A stretch of 5,739 nt of DNA from NCBI GenBank assembly GCA_017381395.1, contig JAFOCH010000109.1:1-5739 (forward strand), read 5' to 3'. Positions 4,946 through 5,739 of this stretch are shown here, piece by piece. The position numbers and the translations under genes were made by a program. The notes beneath the pieces are model-generated. The model saw nothing but the letters and a program-made list of their open reading frames with translations. It was not told where the DNA came from and did not search any database. The DNA comes from Clostridia bacterium. Its GTDB lineage: Bacteria; Bacillota; Clostridia; Oscillospirales; Acutalibacteraceae. Positions within the stretch are counted from its first letter, which is position 1. Each line of letters starts with the position of its first letter.

Positions 4946-5739
4946 ATGTTAGTTTCAGCAAAGGAAATGTTAACAAAGGCAAAGGCAGGCAAATATGCTG
5001 TCGGCCAGTTTAACATCAACAATCTCGAATGGACAAAGGCAATTTTACTTACCGCACAGGAGCTTAACTCTCCCGTTATCCTCGGTGTTTCCGAAGGTGC
5101 AGGAAAATATATGTGCGGATACAAGACTGTTGTCGGCATGGTTAACGGAATGATTGACGAGCTCGGAATTACCGTTCCGGTAGCTCTCCACCTCGACCAC
5201 GGCTCATACGAAGGTGCAAAGGCTTGCATCGAAGCCGGCTTCTCGTCGGTAATGTTCGACGGCTCACACTACCCGATCGAAGAAAATATTGCAAAGACAA
5301 AGGAACTCGTTGAATACTGTGACAAGCTCGGCCTCTCACTCGAAGCTGAGGTTGGAGCAATCGGCGGTGAAGAAGACGGCGTTGTTGGTAACGGCGAAGT
5401 TGCTGACCCGAATGAGTGCAAAATGATTGCTGATCTCGGCGTAACAATGCTTGCCGCAGGTATCGGTAACATTCACGGTAAATATCCGGAAAATTGGGCA
5501 GGACTTTCATTCGACACTCTTGCCGAAATTCAGAAGCTCACCGGAGCAATGCCCCTCGTACTCCACGGCGGCACAGGTATCCCTGCCGAAATGATTCAGA
5601 AGGCAATTTCTCTCGGCGTATCAAAGATTAACGTTAATACCGAATGCCAGCTCGCATTCGCTGCTGCTACACGTGAATACGTTGAAGCAGGCAAGGATCA
5701 GCAGGGCAAGGGCTTCGACCCGAGAAAGCTTCTCGCTCC
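4946..5739 (+). CDS. fba: Class II fructose-1,6-bisphosphate aldolase, 3' end cut off
   Basis: This cytoplasmic zinc enzyme reversibly splits fructose 1,6-bisphosphate into dihydroxyacetone phosphate and glyceraldehyde 3-phosphate in glycolysis and gluconeogenesis. I translated the frame by hand: 264 residues are visible, from MLVSAKEMLTKAKAGKYAVG to DPRKLLA, with no stop before the edge. Family marks are VGQFNINN (19-26), LHLDHG (81-86, catalytic Asp84 and zinc ligand His85), FDGSH (104-108), EAEVGAIGG (133-141), GIGNIHGKYPENW (172-184, zinc ligand His177), LHGGTG (206-211, zinc ligand His207) and KINVNTE (227-233, phosphate binding). Class II aldolases of this type are usually about 285-310 residues, so roughly 20-45 are missing to the right. 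The start ATG has GGAGGT (4933-4938) seven bases upstream. It has its own promoter. Within class II, tagatose-bisphosphate aldolases are close relatives, but fructose-bisphosphate aldolase is favoured. Confidence 0.93.
   Translation, partial: MLVSAKEMLTKAKAGKYAVGQFNINNLEWTKAILLTAQELNSPVILGVSEGAGKYMCGYKTVVGMVNGMIDELGITVPVALHLDHGSYEGAKACIEAGFSSVMFDGSHYPIEENIAKTKELVEYCDKLGLSLEAEVGAIGGEEDGVVGNGEVADPNECKMIADLGVTMLAAGIGNIHGKYPENWAGLSFDTLAEIQKLTGAMPLVLHGGTGIPAEMIQKAISLGVSKINVNTECQLAFAAATREYVEAGKDQQGKGFDPRKLLA

Noticed and set aside
5169..5510. Minus-strand open frames opposite fba
   Set aside because: The plus strand encodes all the class II aldolase motifs in one uninterrupted frame through this stretch.

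Overview
The window looks like chromosomal DNA from a Gram-positive anaerobe of the Clostridia, probably a gut or rumen relative of Oscillospiraceae/Ruminococcaceae. The evidence is moderate GC, AGGAGG-type ribosome binding sites, near-consensus sigma-A promoters, TAA stops on all three complete genes, and protein sequences of clostridial flavour. The taxon is an inference; there is no rRNA or marker-gene evidence here.

Layout, left to right. (1) On the minus strand is the first 138 codons of quinolinate synthase (nadA, NAD synthesis). It is closed by an in-frame TAG at 4-6, although the family is about 300 residues long. (2) A divergent 218-bp spacer carries a good promoter facing each way. 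(3) On the plus strand follows a 410-residue AI-2E/PerM-type membrane protein with a TTG start. (4) A 184-bp spacer follows whose plus strand is about half C and only about 6% G, built partly of short imperfect direct repeats. This is the composition of a Rho-utilisation (rut) region. (5) Next is a small orphan VRR-NUC nuclease gene of phage type. (6) A 219-bp spacer holds a compact double-hairpin element that resembles a dispersed intergenic repeat of Clostridia. (7) A 737-residue cytoplasmic GH78-type alpha-L-rhamnosidase follows. (8) Last is class II fructose-bisphosphate aldolase (fba) with its own strong promoter, running off the right edge.

The genes do not form one obvious operon. nadA and the transporter-like gene are transcribed divergently, and fba has its own promoter. 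The nuclease may depend on read-through from the membrane-protein gene across the C-rich spacer, since no promoter was recognised there. A metabolic link between the rhamnosidase and the aldolase (sugar release, then triose-phosphate metabolism) is possible but not shown by the sequence.

I found no CRISPR array, tRNA, rRNA, transposase or convincing new multi-gene system. The best candidates for a second look are the C-rich spacer, the early stop in nadA, the double-hairpin repeat and the isolated nuclease.
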